Source: Oscillospiraceae bacterium (GTDB lineage Bacteria; Bacillota; Clostridia; Oscillospirales; CAG-272). From it: 41,318 nt of DNA. How positions within the stretch are numbered: position 1 is the stretch's first letter; each line of letters begins with the position of its first letter. Below are positions 39,970 to 41,318 of the stretch, piece by piece. The stretch lies in contig SVSJ01000023.1 in NCBI GenBank assembly GCA_015064355.1, positions 1 to 41,318 on the forward strand. Direction: 5' to 3'. The notes under the pieces were generated by a model, which saw only the letters and a list, made by a program, of their open reading frames with translations, did not search any database and was not told the origin of the DNA. The position numbers and the translations under genes were made by a program.

Positions 39970-40389
39970 ATGTCTGATAATATTATCATCGAGCGAATCT
40001 GGGAAGACGACTCTTTTTTTGAGATAAAGATCACCGCTCAAAATGAAAATATATGCGCAGCATCAAAAGTTTACGTTCAAAACGAGACGATAGATGATCT
40101 GCGCGAGAAGATAAAAGATATTGTTTCTCTCAAGGAAAGCAAAGCCTTTTGGCAGGCAGGAAAACGCGGGGATGCAACACCCCCTTCGGTATCCTTGGAA
40201 TTTGCACGGGACGGTAGAGGTCACGTTATCATTGACGTTTATATGGAGCTTGACGACGGCGGCAAATTATCGGCTCACAACTGCTCTTTCTACGTTAAAA
40301 CCGAGATGGGATTGCTCGAGAATTTCGCCATTCAGCTGCAAATTCTGAAGACTGACGGTGTGGGCGCAAAAGCGCAGCTGTCCGAGTAA
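39970..40389 (+). CDS. hypothetical protein downstream of rnr
   Basis: Predicted 139-residue acidic cytosolic protein that I do not recognise. No signal peptide or membrane helix. The pattern alternates strands and helices: NIIIERIWEDDSFFEIKITAQN, VYVQNETIDDLREKIKDIVSLKE, PSVSLEFARDGRGHVIIDVYMELDDGG and MGLLENFAIQLQILK. The start at 39970 (ATG, with GGGGG about six bases upstream) lies ten bases after the rnr stop, so it is in the same operon; an earlier in-frame start at 39943 would overlap rnr. Confidence 0.75.
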   Translation: MSDNIIIERIWEDDSFFEIKITAQNENICAASKVYVQNETIDDLREKIKDIVSLKESKAFWQAGKRGDATPPSVSLEFARDGRGHVIIDVYMELDDGGKLSAHNCSFYVKTEMGLLENFAIQLQILKTDGVGAKAQLSE

Positions 40390-40409
40390 ATCTAATTTCA
40401 ACGCAAAAG

Positions 40410-40450
40410 GGGAGGAGTGAATGTTGCCTTCGGCAAATTCTGCCCCTCCC
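40410..40450 (+). promoter_or_regulatory. leader hairpin upstream of luxS
   Basis: GGGAGG (40410-40415) pairs with CCTCCC (40445-40450); inside, GAAT/ATTC and TTGCC-TTC-GGCAA stack with one bulged G. No T-run follows. It lies 41 bases before luxS and could be a leader element, an RNA-processing site in the operon, or a short repeat. Confidence 0.5.
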
Positions 40451-40491
40451 ATACAAAAACCTTCCGAATAACACAACACAGGAGATACATT

Positions 40492-40947
40492 ATGAAAAAA
40501 ATCGCAAGCTTTACTGTTGACCACGACCTGCTGGATCCCGGTATTTACGTTTCCCGGGTTGACGGGGATATTACAACCTATGATCTGCGCACACGCAAGC
40601 CCAACGGCGGCGATTACATGGACAGCCGCACTATGCACTCAGTGGAGCACATGTTTGCAACCTACGTGCGCAATTCTGAAATCAAAGATTCCGTTATCTA
40701 CTTCGGACCTATGGGCTGCCGCACGGGATTTTATCTTATCACCCGTGACGTGCCAAACGAAAAGGTGCTGGAGGTTACTCTTGACGTCCTTCGCAAGATA
40801 ATTGCACATGAGGGTGAGGTTTTCGGTGCAAGTCGCAAAGAATGCGGAAACTATCTTGATCTGGACCTTTCCGACGCGAAGTGGGAGTGCGAAAAGTACC
40901 TCGCTGTACTTGAAAACAAGGTGAATGACTTTAAGTATAGGGGATAA
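40492..40947 (+). CDS. luxS: S-ribosylhomocysteine lyase LuxS
   Basis: Predicted 151-residue cytosolic metalloenzyme. It cleaves S-ribosylhomocysteine to homocysteine and DPD, the precursor of autoinducer-2, in the activated methyl cycle. Metal ligands H49 and H53 with catalytic E52 form MHSVEHMF; the active-site Cys76 is in GPMGCRTGFYL and the third metal ligand Cys118 is in KECGNY, all aligning with Bacillus LuxS. ATG at 40492 has AGGAGA seven bases upstream; a longer in-frame start at 40417 would cross the hairpin at 40410-40450. No pfs, metH or metE lies beside it in this window. Confidence 0.96.
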   Translation: MKKIASFTVDHDLLDPGIYVSRVDGDITTYDLRTRKPNGGDYMDSRTMHSVEHMFATYVRNSEIKDSVIYFGPMGCRTGFYLITRDVPNEKVLEVTLDVLRKIIAHEGEVFGASRKECGNYLDLDLSDAKWECEKYLAVLENKVNDFKYRG

Positions 40948-40960
40948 AAGCGCCAAAATC

Positions 40961-40988
40961 GTAGGGGATGGCGTCCTCGACATCCCAC
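40961..40988 (+). repeat. dispersed palindromic repeat, copy 8
   Basis: Starts GTAGGGGATGGCGTCC and ends TCGACATCCCAC. The C-to-T and G-to-A changes relative to copy 1 fall on opposite arms, so GGGATG still pairs with CATCCC: a compensatory pair of changes. Confidence 0.85.
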
Positions 40989-41030
40989 TGTCAGGCTAAA
41001 GATATACGACGTGGGTTCAATCCCAACCGC

Positions 41031-41058
41031 CGAGGTTCCTTTCCGCATAGGAACCTCG
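41031..41058 (+). repeat. hairpin in the flank of palindromic repeat copy 8
   Basis: CGAGGTTCCT (41031-41040) pairs with AGGAACCTCG (41049-41058), ten pairs and an eight-base loop. It corresponds to the CGAGGTTTC/GAAACCTCG hairpin after copy 6 (30076-30104), with a compensatory change (TTCC/GGAA versus TTTC/GAAA). Confidence 0.65.
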
Positions 41059-41187
41059 CGGATTTGGCGCAGCCAATATCCACCGTTCGAATCCCTCTTC
41101 CAAACTCAAACGAAACAAAAAAGAAGCACTCCTTTCTCCCTGCATTCTTAGCGGAGAAATAGAGGGTACAAAATATCGGCAGGGAAC

Positions 41188-41216
41188 TTGCTTTCTCTGC
41201 CGATTTGTGGTATAAT
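41188..41216 (+). promoter_or_regulatory. rightward promoter with inverted repeat around the -35
   Basis: TTGCTT (41188-41193), 17-base spacer, TATAAT (41211-41216). ATCGGCAG (41175-41182) and CTGCCGAT (41197-41204) form an eight-base inverted repeat spanning the -35, a possible operator. The gene it serves is beyond the window. Confidence 0.6.
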
Positions 41217-41232
41217 GGGGTTAGCAAAAAAG

Positions 41233-41275
41233 CCTTCCTCCGGGAGGAAGGTGGCACGCGAAGCGTGACGGAAGG
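41233..41275 (+). repeat. palindromic repeat at the right edge
   Basis: CCTTCCTC-CGG-GAGGAAGG followed by CACGC-GAA-GCGTG and GGAAGGAG. Its GGTGGCACG segment and two-hairpin order resemble 29604-29650 (GAGGTGGCATG, then CCGTGC-GAAA-GCACGG). It begins about 17 bases after the -10 box at 41211-41216, so it would be in the 5' end of that transcript. Confidence 0.6.
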
Positions 41276-41318
41276 AGCCCGCGTAACTTTGAAGTTTTGA
41301 TATGTTTTATTGTCACGC

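Noticed and set aside
40990-41100. tRNA-like signals (TGGGTTCAATCCCA and GTTCGAATCCC)
   Set aside because: No acceptor stem, D arm or anticodon arm fits around either T-arm-like sequence; both fall in the flank of the dispersed repeat.

Overview
The window looks like the chromosome of a gut- or rumen-type Clostridia (Firmicutes), probably an uncultured Oscillospirales-like organism. Evidence: an AddAB rather than RecBCD recombination nuclease, a Re-citrate-synthase-like enzyme, LuxS, lipoprotein solute-binding proteins, strong Shine-Dalgarno sites with some GTG/TTG starts, TTGACA-N17-TATAAT promoters and dense palindromic intergenic repeats. The genus cannot be fixed from sequence alone. No rRNA, intact tRNA, CRISPR array, integrase or transposase gene was seen.

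Layout. 1-2.53 kb: three small minus-strand accessory genes (YdeI/OmpD-associated protein, SAM methyltransferase, GNAT acetyltransferase) punctuated by the same leader, promoter and inverted-repeat modules, giving a cassette-like array. 2.57-3.42 kb: a PnuC-type vitamin transporter behind a strong promoter and an attenuator-like leader. 3.47-5.05, 10.87-12.47 and 12.68-14.28 kb: three paralogous solute-binding lipoproteins without adjacent permeases. Between them are a Re-citrate-synthase-like enzyme, a lectin-fold protein and a P-type Ca2+ ATPase. 14.6-16.2 kb: a membrane-anchored M23 protein whose zinc site is degenerate. 16.5-23.5 kb: addB-addA. 23.6-25.9 kb: a DUF1538 membrane protein translationally coupled to a protein with two PII-like halves. 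26.0-29.0 kb: a minus-strand operon with KDPG aldolase fused to a VOC-like domain, an SGNH hydrolase and KDG kinase. 29.05-30.1 kb: about 1 kb of non-coding DNA packed with hairpins, including two copies of an element whose stems differ but keep pairing. 30.2-34.0 kb: potABCD polyamine transporter. 34.2-37.1 kb: GH106-like glycoside hydrolase. 37.3-40.9 kb: VanZ-like protein, RNase R, an unknown small protein and LuxS. The right edge carries a promoter running into another palindromic repeat.

How the genes work together. KDG kinase plus KDPG aldolase complete the lower uronate route to pyruvate and glyceraldehyde 3-phosphate. The SGNH hydrolase and the GH106-like enzyme suggest pectin or rhamnogalacturonan as the source, which is inference. 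potABCD is a self-contained polyamine importer and addBA a self-contained break-repair nuclease.

Most unusual material: (1) the covarying two-copy structured element and neighbouring hairpin cluster at 29.15-29.97 kb; (2) the cassette-like array at the left edge; (3) an eight-copy dispersed palindrome family starting GTAGGGGACGGCGTCC, in gaps across the window; (4) the attenuator-like leader of pnuC.
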